A DNA stretch of 64,000 nucleotides from Adiantum capillus-veneris (lineage: Eukaryota; Streptophyta; Polypodiopsida; Polypodiales; Pteridaceae): the NCBI GenBank assembly GCA_014529385.2, contig CM043949.1, positions 113,587,477-113,651,476 on the forward strand, read 5' to 3'. This document shows, piece after piece, positions 10,868 through 23,577 of the stretch. Positions within the stretch are counted from its first letter, which is position 1, and every line of letters begins with the position of its first letter. The notes below the pieces were generated by a model, which was given only the letters and a program-made list of their open reading frames with translations, had not been told where the DNA came from and ran no database searches. Made by a program: the position numbers and the translations under genes.

Positions 10868-11599
10868 TACGAGGAGACATGGGTGTTTTTACAACTGCAG
10901 CACGCGATCCCATCTTCTATGCCCACCATACCAATGTGGATAGACTTTGGGAGGTGTGGAAATCAATTCCAGGTGGCCGTCGCACTAATCCCATAGACAA
11001 AGACTTCCTTGATGCAGAGTTTTTGTTCTTTGATAAGAACGCCAATCTTGTCAAGGTGAAGGTAAGGGATGCCCTTGACTATGAAAAGCTTGGCATCGAA
11101 TACAAGAAGGCCCACAAGGGAGACAATCAATGGCTCAACTTTGAACTCTTGCCAGTTTCACAAGGGAGCCAAGTCGAATATGCAAGGATGCAAGGTGCAA
11201 AAGAAATGGTTCCCTTTGACAAACAAAGTCCTGATTCACCAAAGTATGAACTTGGATCGAATTTCACTGCACTTGTGCAACGTCCCCAAAGCGAAAAGGG
11301 GGACTATGAAGAAGAGGTCTTGTACTTTCGTGCACTTGCAAGTCTTTTTAAATCTTCCACAAGCTAATGCATCAACCCCCATATATAGTGCAGAGTACTT
11401 GGGCTCTACCAACTTGGTGCCCATGCCAGCCTAGTCCAAGCACCTCACTACCAATGTGATACTTGAAATAGGGGACAACATCAAGAGGATTGGTCTTCAA
11501 AAGGATGAATGGGTAGTCATCACCATACTAGTACAGACTGACGACCCTATGAGTGCTAGTAGCATCACCATAAGAGGGATGAGTATTCAATACCACTAG
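10868..11599 (+). CDS. PPO: PPO exon 2, right part (third CuB His, DWL, KFDV), damaged
   Basis: Coding resumes in frame after the duplicated AACAC with RGDMGVFTTAARDPIFYAHH, supplying the remaining CuB histidine (YAHHTNVDRLWEVW). The PPO1_DWL domain follows (DKDFLDAEFLFFDKNANLVK, then VRDALDYEKLG). The frame entered here ends at 11367. The next frame carries KFDV-like sequence (VFLNLPQANASTPIYSAEYL, and after the stop at 11432, ILEIGDNIKRIGLQKDEWVV and SITIRGMSIQYH) to 11599. This C-terminal shield domain normally folds over the active site of latent PPO, so the frameshift and stop would disable it even without the copia insertion. Confidence 0.88.
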
Positions 11600-13287
11600 A
11601 TTAGATAAATCAAACTCACTTTTTGTAATTATCAACATCAAATTGTGCCCCCTATGTTGACAACAATATATGTTTCGATACTAGCTTCCTTTGCATTCTC
11701 TCCATTGTGAGCTTCTAAAATCTCTTTGGCTGCTTCGGCATGCCGTGTTTCAACTTGTATTGTTCTTCCTTTGCTTGCTTTTGTAAGGTTTTTACCTTGC
11801 TTTAGTGACTTTTCACTAAGAAAGCTTCAAACACTTCACATGCATATACAATGAAGCTTCCAGAACAACAAATACTATATCCCCAAAGACATGGGATGCT
11901 TTATCTAACACATCCATAGCTAAATGCAAAACATGCATTTAGCAGACGATAAACCATGTTTATCTCATCTCCTAATTTCTTAAAAGAACATATGAAAATC
12001 AAGAAGTGTTGTCTTAGCTACGCATACTCACAACTTAATGAGCCTCCGTATGAAATACACCCTATTTCAATCAGCATGACGCCAAAAAACACACACTGAT
12101 TGAGACTGATTGTTTCTGAGAAAACAAATACTGCAGAGATACTTCCATTTTTCGGGACAAAAACATTACAGGCAGGATCAAGACAGAAGTGCATCATCCA
12201 ATCCAATGCCCCCATGGAATTGAGCACGCACGCTAAACACAATATTGCACCCCGAAGACTGACTACCCTTGGTGGTTGCTGTGAATCGAAAAAGATGCGC
12301 TTATGGAAATCATTCTCAATATTAATAGCACTTAGATGATGCCAGGTCCAAAAGACTTCCATATATTTTATTGTTGCATGTGTCTAGGAAAAGCAAAAGC
12401 CAACAGTCTTTCACCAATCAAAGAGACCTTATCTTTTGAGACTAGCATGTACACCATGAGAAAATTGGGGCATAAATCATTTACCTTCACCATTGCATCA
12501 TTGTCTAGACCAAGAGGTACCAATTGAAAATGCCCTCTCCTTCTGATGTCCACTCTCTGACTTGTGGACAAAGGCATGATCACTGACACACACCGACCCC
12601 TGCCATGTCAAAGTGACCACCTGCAAACAAAAATGGTAGAAAATACCTAACTTACCGGCAAATGAAAAATAAGCACATGTGCAAAGAATGCGGGCTGCCG
12701 TGGTGCACCCTTCACCCATCTGCTACAAACCAGCAGGATTCCCCAACCCCATAGAACAATGCCAACCTTAGGTCCCTGTCACACATGGGCATCGGCCTTA
12801 TTAACCTTATAGCCCTGTTCATAAAGCCCGATGGTAATGTTTAGAATTGCATCTTTGATTGCTAGGTACCTGTGGTTTATGCGCATGCTAAAAGCTTCTT
12901 GGGCTATCGCACGCGTGGAGATGAGGTAGAGTGGCCAGCTCTCTATGGTGTACTCGACTGTTTTTGCTCTTTTATAACCAATCAAAATTGCCGAGGTGGA
13001 TTACGGCCGGCAATAGGGGCCTACAGATAACTCTTTTTGAAAAAAGAAAAATTTATCAAAATACCCCTCTAATTTGATGAAATTTTTAAAATGAAAATTT
13101 CCACACTACCCCAAGTCCTAAATTAAGCAAATTGGAGAGAAAATCGTGGTGGCCTTTATGTGGCAGGTGGTTTCAATTGATCACTAGCATCTTCACTTGC
13201 ATCCACAATTGGACTTATGACATCACTATAAGTGTTACAATAGGCCTGCAAAATATATTCCTTATGTACATACGATTGAACACGCTC
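11600..13287. other. Intergenic, nothing recognised
   Basis: This is the 3' flank of the PPO. Open frames of 60-114 codons exist on both strands (for example 12018-12362 minus) but show no domain or coding pattern I trust. A segment near 13030-13070 is the inverted counterpart of 490-525. Confidence 0.5.
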
Positions 13288-13600
13288 TGTCATAAAATCT
13301 AATATCTAACCAACCCAAATGATTTTCTCATATTAAACTGATCATTTGATGTGGGAGAATAAATGGGAACAAGGGTTAGAATATAGACATGTTGCTTATG
13401 ATTTGTCTCAACATGGAGCCAAGGTTAAAGAGGTCCAAATGAGAGATGGTATGTTAAAGAGCAATGCTACCTAATGGAGCTTAAATACCTTAGGGTTAAC
13501 TTCGTTAAAAACCTCCAAAAGTTAGTGTTAAAAAGTTCTTTGACCTTATGCAAGCTAGGACTGAGCTTGAGGTGGAAATCCTACTCAAGCATGATTACAC
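13288..13600 (+). repeat. Chromovirus-family LTR fragment
   Basis: It begins TGTCATAAAATCTAATATC and continues with the family words GATTTTCTCATATTAAACTG, GGGAACAAGGGTTAGAATAT and GCAAGCTAGG...GCTTGAGGTGG. Only the first 310 bp or so of the roughly 1.6 kb LTR is present. It then passes into an A-rich tract. Confidence 0.75.
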
Positions 13601-14090
13601 AATTTATTTTTAAAAAGGGTTTTCAAAAAAAAAAAGGTTTTAAAAATTCACATTAAAAAAAAAATATCAAATCAAAAAAATCTTTTAAAAACAATAAAAA
13701 ATCATAAAATTACAAAATCACAAAAAAAGAGTAAAAATCAAAAAAATCCTATAAAAACAAAAAAAAGTTTTAAAAATTACATTAAAAAAAGAAAAAAACA
13801 TAAAAAGCTCACAAAAAAAAACTCATACAAAATTTATTAAAAAAAAAATCACAGACAAATCCCTAAAAAGTAGAAAATTTAAAAACTCACAAAAAATTCA
13901 TTAAAATTCAAAAACCGATTGGAAAATCCCAATAAATCACAAAAAAATCATCAAACCTGAAAAAAATCCAAAAATTTTAGAAAATTCACAAAAAATTCTA
14001 TAAAAAATCAAAACTTTCCCAAAAGAATTCATAAAAATACTTAAAAATTTTAGAAAATTCAAAATTTCATAAAAACATTATTAAAAATTG
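13600..14090. repeat. A-rich low-complexity tract
   Basis: About 490 bp are made almost only of A runs separated by short TC, TT or CAT words such as AAAAATCACAAAAAAA, with strong A/T strand asymmetry. It begins where the LTR fragment stops and precedes the unidentified coding fossil. It could be an expanded poly(A)-derived or purine-rich leader sequence. I see no gene in it. Confidence 0.6.
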
Positions 14091-14515
14091 AAAGAAAGTC
14101 GTCGAAAGTATAAACAAAAGCCAGAAAGAGATAGAAAATCAAAAATCCAAAGCCGAAAGAGCCGCAAACCGAGCAAACAGCACAGAAGCGAGCAAGTCGA
14201 AAAAACACACTGCTGGAAAATTACACCGCAAAGGAAACCATTTCAACCAAAAAAAGCAAGCAAAAAGACCAACTCAAAGCTGTGAGCATCAGAAGAAAAT
14301 TTTGTGCTTAGTTTTGAAAAGTGCAGCCACAATTCTGTCAAGAAGCTAGAAGTGAATGTGCATGCTAGAAATTGGTTAGTGCAAATTAGCTTCTAATCAA
14401 ACGAACATGCACCAATCACATGTGATTGCAGATTAGTCTAGTACAAGCAGCAAAAATTCTGTTAATCAATACCAAAATCTGTTAGGAGACAGTTTTTACA
14501 CAACCAGTCATCAAC

Positions 14516-16680
14516 ATGGACTCAAATCGAGCCGTGAATTCAAGTACAGCAGAGCAAACCAGTAGTAGTGGCAACACATGCATAACTGCAGCAGAGCAGA
14601 TTTTACAGCTATATGGCTACAATGGAGATAAAGTCTTATATATAGATTCAAAAGGCCATTACTACTTGATGAGCAGCAAAAGAACACAAGAGCCAAGATC
14701 CTATTGATCAGAGTAAAGACAAATTCAAAAAACTCCCAGATGTTCACATACTTCAGTAGAGCCAGGTATTGCAAGCTCAGAGATGAAGTACAGATAGAAG
14801 TGCAAAAAGTCAACCCAAGTGTTTATCTAGAAATTTGCACAAGCCAGCAAAACATAAAATTGGTGCATATGCAATCAGGGTCATTGTACATGGATTACAG
14901 TGGCCAGATCTATAGTCGAGAACCAGAAATGGAAGATCCAACAGATCAAGAAATTGAAGTCAATCTAATTGGAGAACCAAGACAAAGACGATACAAAGTT
15001 CAAGATGGAGCAGTCTATAGCTTGATGCTCACTATTTTAAAAGAAAATACCAACAACTTGGCCAACATAGAAGCAGAAGCTCCTCAGCAAGAGCTCGACA
15101 TGACAGAACCAGTTGAAATACAACAAGTCATGGTGTATTGCTTAGATTATGCACGAGGACATTTTTCTGAAGATTGTCCAAGAAATGGTGACAACAGGGA
15201 CACATCAACTGCCAAGCAAGGTATAGAGAAAATTGGAAATGCGAATCTCAATGAAAATGCATTTAACTTGTCACTTTTAATGCAATCCAATGATTCTGCA
15301 TTACCATTAGAAGCACCAGTTAAAGCACTCTAAGTTCAAAATCAGCATAAGGATGCACAAGCACCTAAAAAGCTTAAAATTGATTCTTTGAACAACAAAT
15401 TCTTGCATAAATTTGGTCAAGGTGTCCAGATATCACCAAATGTTGAAAAGACTGTTAGTCTTGCAAATGATTTTGTATCCACTACCAAGTGTGCAATCAA
15501 TCACGAGTCTAAGGGACACATCAAACAGAATGCTGTTAGCATTGTATGGCACCCATAATTCATATACACACTATGTAGACCAAAAAGGGAAATTGTAAAA
15601 AAGGATCAACCAGTGTTTGAACGGCCCACATACCAGCTCATAGAAGTGCGTCCAATGATAGATCAGAAAGGATGGTTCATTTCAAAGGAAAGAATCTATT
15701 ATATCTCATCCTCTCTAGAGCTGAAGGATATTACTTGAGTGAACCTAGAAATATGTTCACAGTCAAACTCTCCTCCATCAGAAATCAAGCCTTGACATTG
15801 TAACCAAACGAGCATATACTTTGACCAAAACAGTCATAGATATAGACGAGAGTCTAGCATCTATGATGCCTTGGGTCTTGAAACCACAAAAGCTCATATC
15901 ATAAAGAGACCCATGGGATAGACAATATCAGGGCAAAGATAATGCTATCTATAGCTTGGGGGAATAATTTATCATGTTTCACGAAGATACATAGGAAACT
16001 ATGCAGAAGGTTTAGAGATGCCAAACATCAACATTGCTACCCAAAGTGTGCCTTCACAGTCTCAAAAGGTGAGACTAAACCAGAGCCAAATAATTTTGAA
16101 CTCTTATAATGAAGCAGGCTATAGTGATCACCATATGAAGGGGGGATCTGTAAATCCATCAAGCTCAGCTTATGTACCAAGAAATGCAATTCTAGTTAGA
16201 AGCCCTGGAGCTTCTAACCAACAGACCTCTTCAATGAAAAAACCATTGAAAGATCATATAGTTATTGGAAGTTTCCAATTGACCCGAGTTCCATTAAGAT
16301 TTGCAGAAAAATGCTTATATGAAGATCATCAAGGGAAAAGGGTTTTAGTTGACCTCCACAAGTCAAAGTCAAAATCCGACAAATCCAATAGTATTCAAAT
16401 AGCTACATGTGATTAAGCTCACATATGCATACCAAGATGCAAATGGCAATGAATACCAACATGTTCATGACCTTGTACAAACCCCTATGGATGGTAAGAT
16501 TGAAGTCAAAGACTATATAAAGATGATGCAAAGCCTCAAGCTGCCAGAACAGGTAACAAAAAAGTCAAAATCAACGAAAGCAGAAGTGCAAAAGGCTACA
16601 CAAAGTTCACCACCAAAATCTCCTCCAAAGAGACAGATTCTGCCAGATAATACAATGGATCTTTTTGGCTGTTTTATGCT
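14516..16680 (+). pseudogene. Unidentified coding fossil with repeated Y-x-D-x-x-G motif
   Basis: Plus-strand sequence here has coding character in several consecutive open stretches, but the reading is broken. It is rich in Gln, Lys, Asn and Ser. A short pattern recurs: LYIDSKGHYYLMSS (about 14636), LYMDYSGQIYSRE (about 14885), THYVDQKGKL (about 15570), MIDQKGWFISKERIYYI (about 15655), CLYEDHQGKRVLVDL (about 16313) and AYQDANGNEYQHVHD (about 16428). One stretch, VYCLDYARGHFSEDCPRN near 15140, resembles a degenerate CCHC zinc knuckle, which hints at a gag-like origin. I do not recognise the family; it could be a retroelement or pararetrovirus-type ORF or a host protein. Confidence 0.4.
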
Positions 16681-16830
16681 CCACCATAGCCCATCAATTG
16701 AAGAAGAAGCAAGCTCTGATTGTGTTGTTGCTTTCGGTGTTGTTCCCCCTTCCCTTTCTTCTCTTTTGGTCTGTTGCATGGTGTTTCCAGGTGTGTGTAG
16801 GTAGGTGTGCCTCCCCCAATGGTGTGATGT

Positions 16831-16833
<3 letters not shown>

Positions 16834-16892
<59 letters not shown>

Positions 16893-17003
16893 GATTGTTT
16901 GCAAGGGAAATAAGAAATTGATGTGTTTACCGTGTATGCTAGATTGTGATCCACACAAGTGTGTGCGCATTGATTTGGGTGTAATTGCGAGTTTGTTTGA
17001 GAA

Positions 17004-17041
<38 letters not shown>

Positions 17042-17042
17042 T
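16834..17042. repeat. (GA)n and (GT)n microsatellites
   Basis: (GA)n lies at about 16834-16890 and (GT)n at about 17006-17042, between the unidentified fossil and the truncated integrase end of the gypsy element. The predicted His-Thr and Ser-Leu peptides here are repeat translations. Confidence 0.85.
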
Positions 17043-20000
17043 TGTGTGTGGATAGGGGTATAGCGGAATCCTTGGGCTATAGAGAGGCAAAAATTGTGTG
17101 TGCTGGGTGTGTTTCCCCTTCCCTCTTTCCATCAATGCCCACAAGGCACCATCCAAGAAGTCATCCCATGACTTTGTCTTGTTTTGCACCATCTTTCTAA
17201 TGATGCCTACAATGACACCATTAGCCTTTTTCGCCATACCATTTGATTGTGAGTAGTAGAATGTGAAGTTCTTCACAAAATTCTATGAGTAAACCCTTCC
17301 TCAACACTGGACCATTATCAAAAACAATCTCCAAATGTGTGCCAAATCTACAACAAATATTAGTGTAGACAAGCGTGCTTACTATTTTCCCATTGACCCT
17401 TGCCACACTTTGAGCCTCTACCCACCTAGTCATGTAATCTATAGCTGCTAGAATGTAGACTTTACCCTTTTTTATTCTAGACAGAGGACCCATAACATCA
17501 TGCCCCCACTTTTCAAAGGATCCATTTGCAAGCACAATTTGCCTTGGACCATGTACCAATCTTCTATTCCCATTTTCCAGATCGTTGTGACAACTTTTAC
17601 ACCAATGTTGGACATCCACATGCAAACTTGGCCAAACATACCCCGCAAGAAAAATCTTCTTCACAGTTAACTCTTGGGAAAAATGACCATCACATGCCTC
17701 TTATGTAAACCTTTCGAATGGTTGGAATTTCTTCGATAGTTGGTACTCTTTTGCACACTTGATCCTTCCCTTTTTGATAGAGGGAGCCTTCTAGGAAGAG
17801 ATAAATGCTTGCTTTCTTCATGAGTCTCCTCTTCTGAGCTTTTGTGAAGTTTTGTGGAAACCCACCCTCCAAAATGTAGCCAATAATGGGAGCCAATGAC
17901 TCCAATCCCTTGTATCTCTGTTTCTTGACAATTGCTGCCACCATAATGACCTGCACTTCTTTCTCAACACATGTAATTGCTTGTTGTGCAAGTAAATCGA
18001 CATCTTCATTTTGTTTCCTAAGAATATGACATAGTTGAACTTCTTCAAACTCACTAAAACAACCTACGAATGGCATGAACTTTTGTCCTTAGGATTTCAT
18101 TCTTGCATGCCCAAATGCCTAAAATATTCCTCACAATGAGAAGTGCATTCCCTTTTACCATAAGACGTTGTATACCTTGGCTGTTGCACATCTTCAAACC
18201 ATGAAGTAGTATGTCATACTCTGCTTCATTGTTGCTAGTTGAACCTGGTAGATTGACCTTCTCTTTCATGGACACCTCTCCACTTGGGTTGAGAAACACT
18301 AGCCCTTCCCCTGCTTTTCCTGTGGCTCATAAAAAATATCCATCAAAGAACAAGGTAAAAGCATTAGGAATAGTTTTAGGTGGTGGCAATGGTAGGGTCT
18401 TTACTTGAGGCACCTTAATCTCCTTCTCATGTAACCCTATAAGTGAGAATCCCTGCCAATTGTGCAAGCACACTATCGTCTACCTTGAAAGAGTATTGGA
18501 ACTCTTGCAACTCCATAATCCACTTTGAGATCCTAGTACTAAGATTCATTTGAGATGACACCCAAGGGAACAATTTTTTTGCAGTGAGAATTACAAAAGG
18601 TTTTGGTAGCAAGTAGGATCTAAACTTCCTCACCGCAAACATGAGAGAAAGCATCATGAAATCTTCCTCCGTTAGACTCTCTCCAAAGCAATCATGACCC
18701 TACTAGCAAAGTAGATGGGTTGCATCCTGGTACTGTGGAGATCTTGTTGTAATAAAATTGCACCAATTGTTTCCTTCCCAACACTAGAGCTAACAAAGAA
18801 TGTGTACTCCCAACAAGGAGGCATGAGTGTTGGTAGCTTTGAAAAAATGACTTAATGCTGCAAAAGTACTCTTCAATCTCATCAGACCATGCAAATTCTA
18901 CTTGTTGTGTCAACTTTTGCCAAGGGTGAAGTAACTCTAAGGCTAAGTAAATGAAGCGTGACATATACTTCACCTTTTGAATGAATGAGATGATCTTCTT
19001 AAGACTCTTGGGTGATGGTAACTCAATAAGATCCTTTGTCTTTGAAGGATCCACCTCGATGCCTTTGTAATAAACTTTGTGACAAAGCAAGATCGCTTCA
19101 TCCTCACCTATGTAGCACTTGTCAGGATTGAATTGACCTCCCATGTCATAGAGCTTCTTTAATCCTTCTTCTACCCTCTGTAGATGCAACGATTTTGAGC
19201 TATAAATGCAAAAATCATCAATGAACACCCTAATTGACATTCCAAAGAATGCTTGAAACACCATGTTCATGAAGCGTTGGAAAGTTGCAGGAGCATTTTT
19301 TAGGCCACATGGCATGACTCTAAATGCATAACAACCCCAATGAGTGACGAAGGTTGTTTTCAACAGATCTTCTAACATAATACCTATTTGAAAGTAGCCC
19401 GATTAGCCATCACACACAATGTACTTCTCATGACCAACTACCTCATTTAGTATCTCATCTTGAAATGTGAGGGAAAAGTGATCTCTTTTTGTTGCCTCAT
19501 TCAGTGGGACGATAATCCACACACACCCTCGACTTGCCGTTCTTCTTTAGAGTGACAACAACGGGAGAGATCCACTCTAAATTCTCCACTGGATAAATGA
19601 AACCTGCTACGAGAAGCTTTCTTACCTCCTTGAGTAGATCCTACTCATCAATAACTCCTGGCCTTCGTAGCTTCTGAGCTTTAGATATTCCCTCAAGCTT
19701 TAACTCAATCTTGTGTTGAACAACATCTATCCCAGGCACATCTGCGTAGTCTTTAGCAAAAATCCTAGGAAACTTCCTTAGGACACATTTGAACTCCTCT
19801 CTCTTTCTTCCTTTGTAAGTGTTGATGATAGCATACCTTCTATCATTCCTTCATCTTCCACACCTTGGTTCTCATGAGGACCCCTCTTCTAAGCCTTGGT
19901 CAAACAAGAGGACTCTTGGTTGCTTGGCTTCAGCCTTACCCCCATGACTTTGATGGAAGACTCACCCCTTCAGTAATGTTGCCGCTACTTTCTTCTTCTG

Positions 20001-21959
20001 AAGTGCTATTGGCGGTCCAATTTTCCTCGTCTCACTTTAAGATTATTCTTCATGGAGCTCCTCTTGGAATTGATCCTTCATGTCAAAGACAACCTTCTCA
20101 TGATTGTCATTCCCGCAAATTAACTTTCCACTCTCCCAATATTGCAATGCTCGCATTTTCATTAGCCATGGTCGTCCTAGGATAAATGGGTAACCATTTA
20201 TTTTGGTAGACATAACATAGAAATACACTTCTTCTTAATGCCCAAGGCTTCCATAAAAACATTTTTACAAATGCCTACGCACCTAGCCTCGCTAATGTTT
20301 GATATTTTTAATTTGATTTCAAGTGTCTCATGGATGTGCATGCCTAATCTCTACATGACTCTTTCATCATGCAAATTTGCGCACCCCCATCCACTAGACC
20401 TTTCCTAACTAACCTTCCTTTGATGTAATTGTCTAGCACCGGTGTAATGTCCTCATTTAGCTCAACTTGTGGAATTTTTACTACAACAAGGACACTCTCT
20501 TTTACCTTTCTCCTAGCGCTTACTAAATCCCTCCTAACTTGTGGACATAATGCAAGAAATTGAGGCCATAAAATATCAGGACGCTTACCTCTCATGTCTT
20601 CCACCAGTTTGTATGGAGCCATACCATGTGCAAGACGGAAGTCTTGGAGGTTGATACGACATCGAGTCCTCTTGGATTTTTTGGTTTCCTATGCCTTCTT
20701 GCCTCGTCCATGGTCACTTTGTGATGTGACTCCTTATTTCTCCTTATCGTTTCCATGGCCACGCTTAATGCCATTTTCTTCCATGTCAATCTCATTTAAT
20801 TTGTCACCTCTACCACATGCACATTTGGATCTGGCAAAGGTGGAACTCCTTCCACTCCTTGTGGAGGTGGTCTTGCTTCATTTGGATTTTGTAGAAGCCT
20901 TGGTTGTTGACTAGTCCTTCACCTTCATTCATCACTGGACAATTCAAGCTAGGTCTCCCTGGCTCCCCATGGGGCCAAGACAATTATACATCCCATGTGC
21001 AGACTCTCCCCAATTCCAACATTGTCGTACTTTCTTGGGTCATGGCTCTCGCTCCTTAGCTTTCTTTGTTTGTCCCTTGGGACCTACAGCTTGAGCAAGG
21101 TGAATTGACAAGTTACTGAAGGACTCATTTAGCTTCTCAATCACCTTAGTTGTTACCTCAGGAATCTCTCTAGATGTTGATGCTTGCAACTTTCTTTTGG
21201 GTCTAGGACCCTCTATTGTAACCTCTCTCCTTAGGCACTTGAGTTTTCTATACTTCGCAACAGCCCTAGTTTTAGATGCATCAAAGGTAGCAGGTGCACC
21301 CGCCTCAACTTTTATCTTGAGTGTGGAAAAGAGACCGGCTATGAACCTCTCCTTCTTTAGGAACTCTACACCATCACCAGGGTTGGCAACACATACAACC
21401 CAAAGACGTAGAAACTCTTGTTTATATATGTAGTAGTCATCTAAGTATTTTTGCTTGTGCAAAACAACGTCTTGCCATAGCTTTTGAGTGTTTTGGGAAG
21501 TCAAAGAAGTATCTCTTGAAATGATCAACAACTTCCTTATAGCTTCCCTTAACCTCCTAAGATAAAGATTCAAACCAAGTGGTAGCATCATTTCTCAGAA
21601 CTACCTCAAACATTTCTAAGCATTCCTCGTCTCTTATCACTCTTTTTATGTGGCAGCCATTTCGAAATTTGCTAGAAATAGCTTGACATCCTCGCCAAGC
21701 TCTCCAAGAAAGAGAGGATATCCTGACTTTTGGCATTGGGCCTCCATTGAATCAATTTCAAAGTGACAACACATTTTTTTATTTCTTGAAAATATTTACA
21801 CATTATTGTTTTCTAAATTGCAATCTATTCTACAACAAAATAAAAATATGCACATCAAATGATCTATGATAGGCAACAAGAGGCAGGATGACAGGGTTTG
21901 GTGACGCGAGAATTTTTCCTACTCTTTGGACACCAAACATGAATACCACTACAAGAGGC

Positions 21960-22080
21960 TATTCATATTAGCGACGCTCACACAGCGACGCTCAAAAAAA
22001 AAAATCTCGGCGTCGCTATGAGCGTCTTAAATTTCTTTGTAAATTTGCGACGCTCATAGCGACGCCGACTGGGCTAAAAA
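21960..22080. repeat. CACTA left subterminal repeats
   Basis: Direct and inverted copies of the word AGCGACGCTCA / GCGTCGCTATGAGCGTC follow the left terminal repeat. In En/Spm elements such subterminal motifs are the TnpA binding sites. The same word dominates the right end (28610-28790). Confidence 0.75.
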
Positions 22081-22149
22081 AATAACAGAGCGCGCCCAAA
22101 AACTCAGATCTCAGATCTGAGTTTTTCGGCGCCCTCAAGCAAGGAGCAG

Positions 22150-22159
22150 GTAACGCTCT

Positions 22160-22197
<38 letters not shown>

Positions 22198-22203
22198 CTT
22201 CTC

Positions 22204-22242
<39 letters not shown>

Positions 22243-22362
22243 GAGGAGAGGAAGGAGAGCCACGTATGCTCCTTCCCTCTCCTCACTCTCATGTTCCCTT
22301 CCCCTCTTTCTCTCTCCCTCTCTCTCTCTCTCACACACGCACATACACACACACATAGTATT

Positions 22363-22407
<45 letters not shown>

Positions 22408-22640
22408 GTACAAACATAAACAAAAACGCACACACACATACATAAACAAAGAATGCACACACACATTGAGAGAGGAAAAGAGAGAGAGAGCATGCATAAA
22501 CAAAAAACGTACGCATTGAGAGAGGAAAAGAGAGAGAGAACAGGCATAAACAAAAAACGCATACATTGAGAGAGGAAAAGAGAGAGAAAACATGCACACG
22601 ATCCAAAAAAACGCACACACATTGAGAGAGAAAGAGAGAG
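22150..22640. repeat. (CT)n, (CA)n, (GA)n cluster with ~60-bp tandem repeat
   Basis: (CT)n runs at about 22160-22192, (CA)n at 22203-22244 and (GA)n at 22364-22410. From about 22430 to 22640 a unit of roughly 60 bp repeats: CATTGAGAGAGGAAAAGAGA, then AGCATGCATAAACAAAAAACGCA. The long Cys/Phe/Ser-rich minus-strand ORFs across this stretch are artefacts of these repeats. Confidence 0.7.
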
Positions 22641-23521
22641 AAACTAATTTAACGTCGTAGGAAACTAATTAAAATTAAAAGACCTAAAGATCTAGCCGAC
22701 GAGGAGTTGAACTCAAGACCTATTATTCAAGAGGGAAATGGCATAACCAATCTATCATACTTGGCATGGGTGATAGAAAGGTTATACCATTTATCTCTTT
22801 TTATTGGCACACACATCCACACATGCGCACACACACAAGAAGAAGAGAGTTATAACGTCGTAAGAAACTATCCTAAAAGACGTTAAAGATTATGTTAGAT
22901 GTAGACTTACGTTAAATTATATTTAGGTTTATTTAAGTTAAATTAGATTAGATTTAGGTTTATTTTTAATTAGATTTACGTTTATTTACGCTAGATTTAG
23001 ATTTACGTTATATTAGATTAGATTTAGGTCTCCATAGACTGCGATGCCTGCATGAAGCGGGTGAAGAAAGCCCTCAATGGAATATAGGGTATTGCTGCCT
23101 TCACTCATGGTGGGCTCCGTCGATCCAAAAGTACTGGTGAAATGTCTTCAGAAGATAGGGAAGAAGGTGGATCTTCAGGGCGGCAAGAGTCACTACATCC
23201 CCGACACAATGACCATCTAGACAACCTCTAGTCATTCAACAGCAACTTCAAAGTTAGTAACAAGAGCAAGAACGGTCTAAAGGGCCAATTGCTGTCGTCA
23301 GATGTGGATGGAGATGAGGCAGTGTCACCGCCGGAAGTTAACTCTCACATCTTTAGTGATGAGAATGCCAACTCTTGCCGAGTTATGTGAAAAATTATGT
23401 GTTAAATCAGTTTTAAGGTTCTTATAATCCCTGTTAGTTTAGTTCTTTGTTTTTAATATAACATAATTTATGTTATATTTAGATTTATGTTATATTAGAT
23501 TAGACTTAGGTTTATTTAGGT

Positions 23522-23577
<56 letters not shown>

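Larger units (their letters stand above)
2717..11599 (+). pseudogene. PPO: Polyphenol oxidase gene interrupted by a copia element
   Basis: This is a plant polyphenol oxidase (type-3 copper catechol oxidase/tyrosinase), which oxidises o-diphenols to quinones. The gene has exon 1 (2717-3525), a 131-bp GT-AG intron (3526-3656) and exon 2, which is split by a retrotransposon: its left part is 3657-3769 and its right part resumes at 10868. Counting the duplicated AACAC once, the reading frame continues exactly across the insertion into MGVFTTAARDPIFYAHHTN. The order is tyrosinase CuA, CuB, then PPO1_DWL (about 11000-11100) and PPO1_KFDV (about 11330-11599). The C-terminal part is also damaged: the frame moves by one base between about 11310 and 11350, giving a stop at 11365-11367, and the KFDV frame has an internal stop at 11432-11434 before its natural end at 11597-11599. 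The locus is therefore a pseudogene in this haplotype. A secretory-type N-terminus instead of a clear thylakoid transit peptide is unusual relative to angiosperm PPOs. Confidence 0.92.

Noticed and set aside
12018-12719. Minus-strand ORFs downstream of PPO
   Set aside because: Composition is not convincingly coding, no domain was seen, and overlapping plus-strand ORFs of similar length exist.
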